Shown here: positions 1 to 8,258 of the stretch, piece by piece
How the letters are laid out: every line of letters starts with the position of its first letter
Position numbering within the stretch: the first letter of the stretch is position 1
NCBI GenBank assembly: GCA_910574835.1
Contig: CAJTDE010000038.1
Span: 1-38,701, forward strand
Origin: Clostridia bacterium
Lineage (GTDB): Bacteria > Bacillota > Clostridia > Lachnospirales > Lachnospiraceae
DNA: 38,701 nucleotides
Reading direction: 5' to 3'
Notes under the pieces: generated by a model
The model's database searches: none
What the model saw: only the letters and a program-made list of their open reading frames with translations
What the model was told of the DNA's origin: nothing
Position numbers and translations under genes: made by a program

Positions 1-55
1 TTTTACTAACCGTCCAAAAGTCAGTAATCTTATTTTACTCTGAGGTATCTTTTTA

Positions 56-976
56 TCAACCACCCTTCTTGGAATTCCTTATATTTGAATTATACAGGAA
101 GCTCCTGATATTATAGGGCGTTGTCAAGAAAACCTGCTTGGCCAGATGTCCCCGCTTCAAAGCTCCGTAAGCTCTTTTCGCTGCTTGTCTGCTGTCAAAT
201 ATCCCAAAAACAGTAGGACCGCTCCCACTCATCAGAGTGGCCAAAGCTCCGCCGCGGATCATAGCATCCTTCAGCTTCTGAATCACCGGATAAGCCGGTA
301 TCGTTACCGTCTCCAGAACATTTCCCAAAGTCATATGCCCTGCAAGCGCCTTCAAATCCTGATTCTTAAGCGCATCCAACATTCCGTCAATATCCGGATG
401 GCTCTCCAGCTCATTGGCTTTAAGGTTTTCAAAAACAAACCTGGTAGATACTCCAATCCCGGGCTTTGCCACCAGAATCGTACAGGGCGGCATAGGGGGC
501 AGAGGACTTAAAACCTCTCCAATTCCTTCCGCCAAAGCCGTTCCGCGCATAATACAGTAAGGCACATCTGCTCCTATCTTCACGCCTCTTTGCATCAGCT
601 CTTCCATAGAAAGCCCCAAATCATACATACGGTTCATCCCAAAGAGCACGGCAGCCGCATCTGAGCTTCCTCCGGCCATCCCCGCCGCCACAGGAATATA
701 CTTTTTCAGCTGAATCGAAATCCCTCCCGGAAGCCCAAATTCATCCCAAAGAAGCTTCGCCGCCTTGTAAACCAAATTATTCTCATTCTCAGGCAGATAG
801 TAAAGGTTTGTCCGAACGGAAATTCCCGTATCCTGCTTCTTCTCCAACTGGAGCTGGTCAAAAATATGTACTGTCTGCATGATCATTCGGACCTCATGAT
901 AGCCATCCTCCCGACGCCGCAAAACATCCAATCCCAAATTAATCTTCGCCAAAGCCTTCAGCTGCATCCTATCCAT
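56..976 (-). CDS. ispE: 4-diphosphocytidyl-2-C-methyl-D-erythritol kinase
   Basis: This is the cytosolic GHMP kinase that phosphorylates 4-diphosphocytidyl-methylerythritol in the non-mevalonate isoprenoid pathway. The 306-residue protein opens with the family signature AKINLGL (Lys11). It carries the glycine-rich ATP loop PVAAGMAGGSSDAAA at about residues 95-109, GADVPYC near 135-141, and a C-terminal GGALATLMSGSGPTVFG segment. The length is normal for IspE. The ATG at 976 is preceded by an AGAGGA ribosome binding site about 9 nt away; the internal ATG at 967 has a poorer site. The gene lies 226 nt downstream of sipL on the same strand, with a large hairpin between them. Identification is secure from the motifs. 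Confidence 0.95.
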   Translation of the reverse strand: MDRMQLKALAKINLGLDVLRRREDGYHEVRMIMQTVHIFDQLQLEKKQDTGISVRTNLYYLPENENNLVYKAAKLLWDEFGLPGGISIQLKKYIPVAAGMAGGSSDAAAVLFGMNRMYDLGLSMEELMQRGVKIGADVPYCIMRGTALAEGIGEVLSPLPPMPPCTILVAKPGIGVSTRFVFENLKANELESHPDIDGMLDALKNQDLKALAGHMTLGNVLETVTIPAYPVIQKLKDAMIRGGALATLMSGSGPTVFGIFDSRQAAKRAYGALKRGHLAKQVFLTTPYNIRSFLYNSNIRNSKKGG

Positions 977-1099
977 ACGCTTCTGTCCTCTATTCTATCC
1001 CATGTATTTTCTCTGTTTTTTGTATACACAAAAGTATAACAAACTTCCCCCTCACAAGCAACCCCAAAAACCGCCAATCCCCTCTCTCCTAACCTTTCA

Positions 1100-1184
1100 G
1101 GAAATCAGCCAGCCGGCTTTTCCGATATTCTGTGTATGTGAACCGTCCAAACACAGATATGGAAATGTCGGCTGGCTGATTTCC
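1100..1184. repeat. 85-nt long hairpin between sipL and ispE
   Basis: The perfect 16-nt inverted arms GGAAATCAGCCAGCCG (1100-1115) and their complement (1169-1184) enclose further pairing. This is TTTCC with GGAAA, ATAT with ATAT, and CTGTGT with ACACAG, around a 15-nt loop (1136-1150). On the minus strand no U-run follows, so it is not a typical intrinsic terminator. It lies 18 nt past the sipL stop and about 120 nt before ispE. It could be a processing or stabilising structure, or a small palindromic repeat. Confidence 0.7.
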
Positions 1185-1202
1185 CGGCAGAACCGCCCGT
1201 AT

Positions 1203-2768
1203 CTACAAGTTCTCCATCTGTTTTACCAGCAAAAGCTTCTGTCCCGCCTTGATCTGCTCTGTCCCCAGCTCGTTCAGCTGACAAATCTGCTCCACTGTTG
1301 TATGATAGCTCTTTGCCACATCCCATAAAGTATCCAAGGGCTGCGCCGTATAAATAAGAAATCCCGGCAGCCGCTTCACAGCTTCCATATCCAAAGGACG
1401 CTCCTCCACCCCGGAAATATGCTGCATAGACATGCGGTTCAAAACAAGCGCATTGATCTGTACTACCGCCTTCACCTCCAGCTCCCCGCTATTCACCATA
1501 TTAATCGAAAGCTGCTCCAAAGAAGTCTGCAAGTAGTAAACACTATCCTTTCCAACTCCATCCGCCTCAACAAGATGTTCAAAGGGAACCACTCCTTTCA
1601 GGCACAGGAACGGATGATTATCATCCGAAGTCACATAAAGCACCTGAACCGATATAACGCCTTCTACCCGAAGCCCTTCCGGTGTTATCGTACTGTCATC
1701 TATCTTTACCTCTCCCCGGCTATGGCATATCTGAAGAATCTGTATCTCCGGATTCCCCGTTTTCATACGATCTGCCACCCTGCATTTTGATGCGTTGCAC
1801 ACCAAAAGGCTCTCATAAACCGCCGGCTCCTTAATCAGTTCAAGCTCCCGAACCGGGCTGTAGAGATCGCAGATCATATTCAAATGCTCTTCCTCATAAA
1901 TCTGAATATCCAGCTCAAGCACGGCATCCAGGTTCAGCACCCTCAGTTCCCCGTCATAATCCGGCTTTAATTCCAGATCACTGTGAGCCAGGCTCAATCC
2001 TAAGTTTCCTGACATTCCCTCCTGACAGCCGCTTACATCTACATGGCTGTTAAACGGAATCACCTGTTCCATCCAGTATGTTTTTCCGCTGTCCTCCTCT
2101 CCTTCGTACAGGACAAAGACTACCAGCTCCCCTTTCACCAGGATTTCCCCTTCGCCAAGCCGAAGCTCTGTCCCCTGCATTGTTATATCCTGCCAAAGAA
2201 GCTGACGAATATTCGGCTTATTTGCCGGCAGAATAATTTCATCCTTAATTCGGCAGGTATCTCTCTTTCTCACTGCAAGGCCGGCTGTGGAAATCTGGCA
2301 TGTCTTTACCTGTACCGTTTCGCCGTCTTCCACCTCCACCGGCACCTCTTCATCAAACAATTCATCCACTGCAAGCTCCAGGGTTACGATGGTCTTAATA
2401 CTCAGCTTCCGGGAATTGATAAGCGCTGTTGATACGTCCTCCAGCATCCATTTTAATTGCAGATTATCCCCATCCTTTGCATTTTCCACATTCATCATCT
2501 CTTCAAAGGATATCTGCCCCTCAATACTATGTAATCCGCTCTCCGGCCCTTCCTCCATATAGAGTACGGAGAAATTCAAAGCTCCTTTCACCTTCACTCT
2601 TCCGGACTCGATTCGGATATCGCCAATGTCAATGCTTCCCTTTTCCTGAATGATCATACCTGCATCCGGCATATTGTCCGGAATATTATAGTCATCATCC
2701 AAAGTCATCTGGCTGACTGCTTTTCCTTTTTGTCGATTCATATGTATATTTCTGCGAACAAGCTCCAT
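1203..2768 (-). CDS. sipL: SipL-like spore coat morphogenesis protein (SPOCS/DUF3794 repeats plus LysM)
   Basis: The 521-residue protein contains repeated DUF3794/SPOCS beta-rich modules (for example around residues 40-140, 170-280 and 330-440) and ends in a LysM domain (about 470-517, with TLWDVAKSYHTTVEQICQLN). This is the layout of SipL of Clostridioides difficile, a mother-cell protein that binds the SpoIVA ATPase and is needed to encase the forespore in coat. There is no signal peptide, which fits a mother-cell cytoplasmic role. The ATG at 2768 has an AGG about 9 nt upstream. A sigma-E/K-like promoter pattern lies at 2803-2831. The gene implies a spore-forming lineage. The family call is firm; equivalence to SipL is inferred from the domain order. 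Confidence 0.85.
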   Translation of the reverse strand: MELVRRNIHMNRQKGKAVSQMTLDDDYNIPDNMPDAGMIIQEKGSIDIGDIRIESGRVKVKGALNFSVLYMEEGPESGLHSIEGQISFEEMMNVENAKDGDNLQLKWMLEDVSTALINSRKLSIKTIVTLELAVDELFDEEVPVEVEDGETVQVKTCQISTAGLAVRKRDTCRIKDEIILPANKPNIRQLLWQDITMQGTELRLGEGEILVKGELVVFVLYEGEEDSGKTYWMEQVIPFNSHVDVSGCQEGMSGNLGLSLAHSDLELKPDYDGELRVLNLDAVLELDIQIYEEEHLNMICDLYSPVRELELIKEPAVYESLLVCNASKCRVADRMKTGNPEIQILQICHSRGEVKIDDSTITPEGLRVEGVISVQVLYVTSDDNHPFLCLKGVVPFEHLVEADGVGKDSVYYLQTSLEQLSINMVNSGELEVKAVVQINALVLNRMSMQHISGVEERPLDMEAVKRLPGFLIYTAQPLDTLWDVAKSYHTTVEQICQLNELGTEQIKAGQKLLLVKQMENL

Positions 2769-2802
2769 AACTTATACCTGCTTTCCCTATTTCTTTTCTA
2801 CC

Positions 2803-2831
2803 AATCTATGCGCAGATTCTTCCAACTATTC
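2803..2831 (-). promoter_or_regulatory. candidate mother-cell sigma (sigma-E/K type) promoter of sipL
   Basis: Read on the minus strand, GAATAGTT (2824-2831) and GCATAGATT (around 2802-2811) resemble the ATA and CATA-type -35 and -10 elements of sigma-E/sigma-K promoters. About 17 nt separate the two ATA cores. This places a start site near 2796, roughly 28 nt before the sipL ATG. The motifs are short and degenerate, so this is a suggestion only. Confidence 0.3.
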
Positions 2832-2869
2832 AGATTACTGTTTTGCACCTTTGAAGCGCCTTACAAAAC

Positions 2870-2889
2870 TGCGGAAAATATCTTCCGCA
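2870..2889 (-). terminator. short intrinsic terminator after the PrcB-domain gene
   Basis: TGCGGAA (2870-2876) pairs with TTCCGCA (2883-2889) around a 6-nt loop. The hairpin starts 2 nt past the stop codon at 2892 and is followed on the minus strand by GTTTTGT. The stem is short (7 bp) but GC-rich. Confidence 0.5.
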
Positions 2890-2891
2890 AA

Positions 2892-3293
2892 TTACCGGAA
2901 CACCACCGGTTTATCTACAAATTCCGTCTGTACTACCAAGCTGGGATAGCTTGACGCCTGGGCCACCTGCTCCTCCTTACCCGGCCCAATCAGGCTGGTA
3001 TCAAAGTAGATAGCATTTTCCGATAAATACAGTTCATTCACAGCTATACTGTAGCCGCTTGTACTTTGCTCTCCGTAGCCGATACAAAGATAAAGCTTCC
3101 CTTCCTCCTCATAGGTTAATTTAAATTCCCCTTTTCGTTTTTCCTCCAAAATCGTCTGAAGTCCTTCCGGCGCTTTTCCTTCCTCTATGATTGTATATTC
3201 CAGATCCTGAAGCTTCTCCTGTTCATTTGTCTGAATACTGCATCCGGAAAGGAAAAGCAGTATACTGCCAATCAGCAGAACTCGTTTCCACAT
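2892..3293 (-). CDS. small lipoprotein with a PrcB C-terminal domain
   Basis: A protein of about 133 residues begins with a lipoprotein signal (MWKRVLLIGSILLFLSGC), predicting attachment of the mature chain to the outer face of the membrane through the cysteine. The C-terminal part (GYGEQSTSGYSIAV through YPSLVVQ) matches the PrcB_C family, named after a subunit of the Treponema dentilisin protease complex. Its function in Clostridia is unknown. The start is uncertain. GTG at 3302, ATG at 3299 and ATG at 3293 are all in frame, and the GAGG site lies 8 nt before 3293, which I therefore prefer. The gene is divergent from malQ and no partner protease is nearby. Confidence 0.75.
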   Translation of the reverse strand: MWKRVLLIGSILLFLSGCSIQTNEQEKLQDLEYTIIEEGKAPEGLQTILEEKRKGEFKLTYEEEGKLYLCIGYGEQSTSGYSIAVNELYLSENAIYFDTSLIGPGKEEQVAQASSYPSLVVQTEFVDKPVVFR

Positions 3294-3340
3294 ATTCATC
3301 ACCTCACTTTATATTTACGTGGGAAATGCTTGTATTATCC

Positions 3341-3369
3341 TTGTTTTTTCCAATCAACTTTATTATAAT
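3341..3369 (+). promoter_or_regulatory. sigma-A-type promoter of the malQ cluster
   Basis: TATAAT at 3364-3369 is a perfect -10 element. TTGTTT at 3341-3346 is a moderate -35 element, and the spacer is 17 nt. The predicted start near 3376 gives a leader of about 54 nt. Confidence 0.6.
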
Positions 3370-3384
3370 AGGAAAAGATGAAAC

Positions 3385-3413
3385 CGGCTTAAGCCTCTAT
3401 GCTCGTTAAGCCG
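3385..3413 (+). promoter_or_regulatory. leader hairpin before malQ
   Basis: CGGCTTAA (3385-3392) and TTAAGCCG (3406-3413) form a perfect 8-bp stem with a 13-nt loop. It lies between the promoter and the AAGGAG ribosome binding site. No U-run follows, so it may affect translation or mRNA stability rather than stop transcription. Confidence 0.45.
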
Positions 3414-3429
3414 CGAAAGGAGAAGTAAT

Positions 3430-4950
3430 ATGCGCTTTAAAACATCCGCCGATGACCATGTAAATCACAGGTACAGCGGCATCCTGGTACACCCCACTTC
3501 TTTTCCCTCCCCCTATGGAATCGGAGATTTTGGAAAAGGAGCATACGAATTTATAGATTTTTTGGAGGCATCCGGCCAGCATCTGTGGCAGATCCTTCCT
3601 CTGGTTCCCATCACTCCCTATGGCAATTCTCCCTACCAGGGTTATTCCGTGTTCGCAGGGGAGCCTTTGCTCATCAGTCCGGAACTTCTGAAAGAAAAGG
3701 AGCTTCTCACCGGCGAAGATCTGAAAGACATTCCGGCTTTTGACCCTGTGAAGGTAGATTATGAAAAGGTTCGCATCTACAAAGAGACCCTTTATAAAAA
3801 GGCATACGAATCCTTCCGCCACACTGCGGATAAGAACTTCTTAGAGGAGTACAATTCCTTCTGTGACGCCAACGAGTTTTGGCTGGGAGATTACTGCCTG
3901 TTTATGGCTATTCGGGAGGATCAGGAAAATATTATCTGGACCAAATGGCCGGAAGAGCTGCGCAATCTCTCCAAGAAGGATCGTCCGCTGTGGGAGGCAA
4001 AGCTTAAGGACGGCATTGCTTACCAGAAGTTTTTACAATACCTTTTCTACATCCAATGGTATGATCTGAAGAAGTACGCCAATGATAAGGGTATTGCAAT
4101 TATTGGCGATATTCCCATCTTCGTATCCCCGGAAGGAGCCGATGTATGGGCTAACCGGCATCTGTTCCAGGTAAATGAAGCAGGTTATCCGGATAAGGTC
4201 GCGGGCGTACCCCCCGATTACTTCAGCGCTACGGGTCAAAAATGGGATAATCCTCTGTATGATTGGAAGGCTCATAAAAAGGAAGGCTACCAATGGTGGA
4301 TTGCCCGCATCCGCAACCAAATCGATCAGGTGGACTATTTGCGCATCGATCACTTCCGAGGCTTTGAAGCTTACTGGGAGGTAGACGCCAAAGAGGAAAC
4401 CGCCATCAACGGCATCTGGAAGAAAGGACCCGGAGAAGAATTTTTCCGCGCTATTCAAGCCGAGCTTGGGGAGGATCTTCCCATCTTTGCGGAAGATCTT
4501 GGACTGATCACTCCGGAGGTGGAGCATTTGCGTGACGCTTTGGGCTTTCCTGGTATGCGTATTCTGCAATTTGCCTTTGAAGGAGGCGAAAGCACCTTCC
4601 TTCCCCATCAATTGAACACCCGCAACTGTATCTGCTATACGGGCACACATGATAACGACACCAGCACCGGCTGGTATCAGAACACCTCGGACTATGCCAG
4701 GGATAAAGTTCGCCGCTATATGAACACGGATGCTTCCAGCATCAGTTGGGATTTTATACGCATCTGCCTTGGTACCATTGCCCGTTATGCCATCTTCCCG
4801 CTTCAGGATGTGTTAAAGCTTGGCAGCGAAGCGCGTATGAATACCCCCGGCGTTGCGTTGGGCAACTGGGAATGGCGCTATCGCAAAGAGGATTTGAATC
4901 TCGGCATGGCTTCCGGATTACGACAGATGACAGAACTCTTCGGCAGATAG
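3430..4950 (+). CDS. malQ: 4-alpha-glucanotransferase (amylomaltase, GH77)
   Basis: This cytosolic enzyme transfers maltodextrin units between glucans in glycogen and maltose metabolism. The 506-residue protein covers a full GH77 barrel. It has the N-terminal SGILVHPTSFPSPYGIGDFG, the nucleophile motif LRIDHFRGFEAYW (Asp307), the acid/base region AEDLG (Glu355) and the GTHDNDT motif near 405-411. It ends with ARMNTPG and NWEWR, also typical. The start at 3430 follows AAAGGAGAAG. The gene leads a cluster and is followed 9 nt later by plsC, although the downstream genes concern lipid and peptidoglycan synthesis. No glycogen or maltose genes are adjacent. Confidence 0.96.
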   Translation: MRFKTSADDHVNHRYSGILVHPTSFPSPYGIGDFGKGAYEFIDFLEASGQHLWQILPLVPITPYGNSPYQGYSVFAGEPLLISPELLKEKELLTGEDLKDIPAFDPVKVDYEKVRIYKETLYKKAYESFRHTADKNFLEEYNSFCDANEFWLGDYCLFMAIREDQENIIWTKWPEELRNLSKKDRPLWEAKLKDGIAYQKFLQYLFYIQWYDLKKYANDKGIAIIGDIPIFVSPEGADVWANRHLFQVNEAGYPDKVAGVPPDYFSATGQKWDNPLYDWKAHKKEGYQWWIARIRNQIDQVDYLRIDHFRGFEAYWEVDAKEETAINGIWKKGPGEEFFRAIQAELGEDLPIFAEDLGLITPEVEHLRDALGFPGMRILQFAFEGGESTFLPHQLNTRNCICYTGTHDNDTSTGWYQNTSDYARDKVRRYMNTDASSISWDFIRICLGTIARYAIFPLQDVLKLGSEARMNTPGVALGNWEWRYRKEDLNLGMASGLRQMTELFGR

Positions 4951-4959
4951 GAGGCACGA

Positions 4960-5691
4960 ATGATAAGGTTCATTATAATTGCGCTGATGCTCTTTCTCTA
5001 TCTGCTTTTGGGCATCCCTGTCCTCTTAGTGGAATGGGTCATCGGAAAGTTTAATCAGGAAGCAAAAGATTACAGCTGTCTGCGCATGGTGCAGACAGCC
5101 TTTAAGCTCATGCTTAAAGTAGCAGGCGTGCGTCTTACCGTTATCGGTGAGGAGCATGTTCCAAAGGATCAGGCTGTCCTGTATATCGGAAATCACCGGA
5201 GCTATTTTGACATTCTTCTTACGTATTCCCGATGTCCCAGGCTGACCGGCTATATCGCCAAGGTGGAGATGCTGCGTTATTGGTTTCTTCGTGACTGGAT
5301 GAAGGCTCTCTACTGTCTGTTTCTGGATCGGGAGGATATTAAGGCCGGTTTAAAAACCATCCTGCAGGGAATTGAATATATTAAAAGAGGAATTTCCATC
5401 TGCATTTTTCCGGAAGGAACCAGGAACCGTACCGACGAAATGCTTCCCTTTAAGGAGGGCAGTATGAAGATTGCGGAAAAAACGGGTTGTCCGATTATTC
5501 CTATGGCAATTACTAATTCTGCGGAAATATTTGAAAACCATCTTCCCTTTATTCGTCCCTGCCATGTGATACTTGAATATGGAACACCAATCCTTCCCGG
5601 CAAACTGTCAAAAGAGGAAAAGAAGTTTCTGGGTTCCTATACCCAGAGTCAAATCCAAAAGATGCTGGATAAAAATAAAAGTCTGGTATAA
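4960..5691 (+). CDS. plsC: 1-acyl-sn-glycerol-3-phosphate acyltransferase
   Basis: This membrane-associated acyltransferase converts lysophosphatidic acid to phosphatidic acid in phospholipid synthesis. The 243-residue protein has an N-terminal hydrophobic segment (about residues 4-27). The catalytic NHRSYFD motif (His79 and Asp84) is followed by the glycerol-phosphate-binding motif FPEGTRNR (150-157). Both match the NHX4D and FPEGT signatures of the PlsC family. It begins 9 nt after malQ, with AGGAGG overlapping the malQ stop, which suggests cotranscription. Homologues with other acyl acceptors exist, so the exact substrate is inferred. Confidence 0.9.
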   Translation: MIRFIIIALMLFLYLLLGIPVLLVEWVIGKFNQEAKDYSCLRMVQTAFKLMLKVAGVRLTVIGEEHVPKDQAVLYIGNHRSYFDILLTYSRCPRLTGYIAKVEMLRYWFLRDWMKALYCLFLDREDIKAGLKTILQGIEYIKRGISICIFPEGTRNRTDEMLPFKEGSMKIAEKTGCPIIPMAITNSAEIFENHLPFIRPCHVILEYGTPILPGKLSKEEKKFLGSYTQSQIQKMLDKNKSLV

Positions 5692-5741
5692 TGGATGATT
5701 CACGGATCTATCCGTACCTGCATGATGAGGAGTGAAATATT

Positions 5742-6794
5742 ATGAAAATCGTAGTTTTAGCCGGAGGAATCAGCACGGAACGAGATGTTTCCTTTAGTTC
5801 AGGCAGCAAGATTTATTATGCATTAAAAGCCCGGGGACATGATGCTATTCTTCTGGATGTGTACCTGGGCCTTGAGACGGAAAAGCCGGTAACGGAACAG
5901 CTCTTTTATGAGCCGGTGGATTGGGCAAAGGATATTCGGGCCATTTCCGAATCCCACCCGGATTTGTCCCGCTTAAAGGAACAGCGCAGGGATGGGGGCA
6001 GGAGCATGTTCGGTCCCAATGTTTTGTCTCTCTGCGAGATGGCCGATATCGTTTTTCTGGGACTCCACGGGGCTAACGGCGAGGATGGACGTATTCAAGC
6101 CGCCTTTGATCTTATGGGTATTCGTTACACAGGCACCGGATATCTGAGCAGCGCTCTGGCTATGGATAAGGGATTGTCCAAGCAATTGTTTCAGGAAGCC
6201 GGAATCCCCACCCCCGCCGGATTCACGCTCAAGAACGGGCAGCAGACAGTTCCCTCTTCCGTTCCCTATCCCTGCATGGTAAAAACCATCTGCGGCGGTT
6301 CCAGTGTCGGAGCCTATCGGGTTAATTCTCCGGAAGCTCTTCCTGACGCCCTTAACGAAGCCTATGCCTTTGGCGAAGATGTGGTAGTAGAGCAATTTAT
6401 TACCGGCCGGGAGTTCTCCGTCGGCGTCATCGACGGGAAGGCTCTGCCTGTTATCGAGATTGCACCTCTTCAGGGCTTCTATGACTATAAAAATAAATAT
6501 CAGCCCGGAAGTACGATTGAGACTTGCCCGGCAGAATTGAGCGGGGAATTAACAGCACGGCTTCAAAGCTATGCGGAACAGGTATTTACCGTTCTCAAGC
6601 TCACCTCCTATGCCCGGATTGATTTTATGATGGACACCTCGGATCAATCCTTCTACTGCCTGGAGGCCAACACGCTTCCGGGTATGACTCCAACCAGCCT
6701 GCTGCCCCAAGAGGCCGCGGCGATTGGCATGTCCTTTGAAGATCTCTGTGAAAAGTTAATCGAAGTCTCGCTTGCCCGATACCAAGAAATGTAA
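5742..6794 (+). CDS. ddl: D-alanine--D-alanine ligase
   Basis: This cytosolic ATP-grasp ligase makes the D-Ala-D-Ala dipeptide of peptidoglycan. The 350-residue protein shows the N-terminal VLAGGISTERDVSFSSG, GLHGANGEDG, and a C-terminal metal-binding EANTLPGMTPTSLLP. The omega-loop contains YDYKNKY. The tyrosine there is typical of D-Ala-D-Ala ligases, not of VanA-type D-Ala-D-Lac ligases. GAGGAG precedes the ATG. The gene is 50 nt after plsC and 27 nt before murF, whose product uses this dipeptide, so the pair forms a functional unit. Confidence 0.94.
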   Translation: MKIVVLAGGISTERDVSFSSGSKIYYALKARGHDAILLDVYLGLETEKPVTEQLFYEPVDWAKDIRAISESHPDLSRLKEQRRDGGRSMFGPNVLSLCEMADIVFLGLHGANGEDGRIQAAFDLMGIRYTGTGYLSSALAMDKGLSKQLFQEAGIPTPAGFTLKNGQQTVPSSVPYPCMVKTICGGSSVGAYRVNSPEALPDALNEAYAFGEDVVVEQFITGREFSVGVIDGKALPVIEIAPLQGFYDYKNKYQPGSTIETCPAELSGELTARLQSYAEQVFTVLKLTSYARIDFMMDTSDQSFYCLEANTLPGMTPTSLLPQEAAAIGMSFEDLCEKLIEVSLARYQEM

Positions 6795-6821
6795 GCGCTT
6801 ATTTTTAAAGGATGTAAGATC

Positions 6822-8201
6822 ATGAAAGAAATGTCGTTAAATCAGATTGCTCATGCCTGCGGGGGAACCTATACAGGTCCGGATTCCCTGAAAAACAGAG
6901 AGGTATCCGGCGTCGTCATCGACAGCCGTAAGGTGGAACCCGGCTATCTTTTTATCGCCCTTAAGGGGGAACGAGTGGACGGCCACAGCTTCATTCCTGC
7001 CGTCTTTGCCAAAGGCGCGGCCTGTGTCCTCTGCGAAGAGGCTCCCGAGCATCCGGCAGGTCCCTATATCCTGGTGGAATCCTGTCTCCAGGCCCTGAAA
7101 AGCCTGGCAGAATATTACCGCAATACTCTTTCCATTCCGATTGTAGGAATTACGGGCAGCGTGGGTAAAACAAGCACCAAAGAAATGATTGCCGCTGTCC
7201 TTGGAGAAAAATACTGCGTGTTAAAGACGGAAGGTAACTTTAATAATGAGATTGGCCTTCCCCTTACCATCTTCCGTATTCGAGAAAAGCATGAGGCTGC
7301 CGTTTTGGAAATGGGCATCAGTGATTTTGGAGAAATGACCCGCTTAAGCCGTATGGCAAAGCCCAATATCTGCGTGCTGACCAATATCGGTCTCTGCCAT
7401 CTGGAGAATCTAAAGGATCGGGACGGCATTTTAAAAGCTAAGACAGAAATGTTTGCCGAAGCACAGCCAGGCGCCCGTATTATTCTGAATGGCGATGACG
7501 ATAAGCTGATCACTCTAAAAGAAAGCCGTACGCCTACTCCCTGTTTTTTCGGCCTTGCCCCCTCCAATGATCTCTATGGGGAAGCCATTGAAAATCTGGG
7601 ACTTGAGGGCACACGCTGTACCTTTGTCACCAGAGCAGGGCGTTTTTGCGCTCATATTCCGATTCCGGGACGTCATATGGTTTACAATGCCCTGGCCGGC
7701 GTCGCTGTTGGTTTAGCGCTTGATCTGTCCTTAGAAGAAATTAAGACCGGAATTGAAAGCCTCACCCCGGTCAGCGGACGCAATCATCTGATCCATATGG
7801 AAAAATGGGATATTTTAGACGACTGCTACAATGCCAATCCGGTGTCTATGTGCGCTTCCCTGGATGTGTTAAGCTGCGCTCTGGGAAGAAAAGTTGCTAT
7901 TTTAGGAGATATGGGGGAGCTGGGAGAGAATGAAAAGCTGCTCCATTACAATGTGGGCTGTCATGCGGCAGATGCGGACATTGATGCGGTTTTTCTTGTC
8001 GGCACATTGTCCGAAGAGATTGGACGCGGCATCGAAGCCAAGAATCCGAGCCTAACCTTCCGGCATTTTGATACAAAGCAGGAGCTAATAACCGCATTAC
8101 CTCTTCTGCTGTCCAAAGGAGATTCCATTTTGGTAAAAGCTTCTCATTTTATGGAATTTGAAGAGATCGTAGCTTATCTGAAAAAAACCGGCGCTTTGTA
8201 A
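6822..8201 (+). CDS. murF: UDP-N-acetylmuramoyl-tripeptide--D-alanyl-D-alanine ligase
   Basis: MurF adds D-Ala-D-Ala to the UDP-MurNAc tripeptide, the last cytosolic step of the precursor. The 459-residue protein has the N-terminal uridine-binding domain (DSRKVEPGYLFIALKGE), the ATP loop GITGSVGKTST (109-119), the downstream EMGISDFGEM and a C-terminal DCYNANPVSM segment. All are typical of Mur ligases, and the length is normal. It follows ddl directly. AGGATGTAAG precedes the ATG as a weak to moderate ribosome binding site. Confidence 0.95.
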   Translation: MKEMSLNQIAHACGGTYTGPDSLKNREVSGVVIDSRKVEPGYLFIALKGERVDGHSFIPAVFAKGAACVLCEEAPEHPAGPYILVESCLQALKSLAEYYRNTLSIPIVGITGSVGKTSTKEMIAAVLGEKYCVLKTEGNFNNEIGLPLTIFRIREKHEAAVLEMGISDFGEMTRLSRMAKPNICVLTNIGLCHLENLKDRDGILKAKTEMFAEAQPGARIILNGDDDKLITLKESRTPTPCFFGLAPSNDLYGEAIENLGLEGTRCTFVTRAGRFCAHIPIPGRHMVYNALAGVAVGLALDLSLEEIKTGIESLTPVSGRNHLIHMEKWDILDDCYNANPVSMCASLDVLSCALGRKVAILGDMGELGENEKLLHYNVGCHAADADIDAVFLVGTLSEEIGRGIEAKNPSLTFRHFDTKQELITALPLLLSKGDSILVKASHFMEFEEIVAYLKKTGAL

Positions 8202-8258
8202 GCATGAATCCGTTTTCAAACATTCTGTGGTTACAAACGGCAGAGAAGGGTGAACCCA

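Noticed and set aside
1-55. Possible gene end at the left edge
   Set aside because: There are too few bases to support a coding call, and no motif is visible.
5742-6794. Vancomycin-resistance type ligase
   Set aside because: The omega-loop tyrosine motif YDYKNKY marks a normal D-Ala-D-Ala ligase, and no vanH or vanX is nearby.
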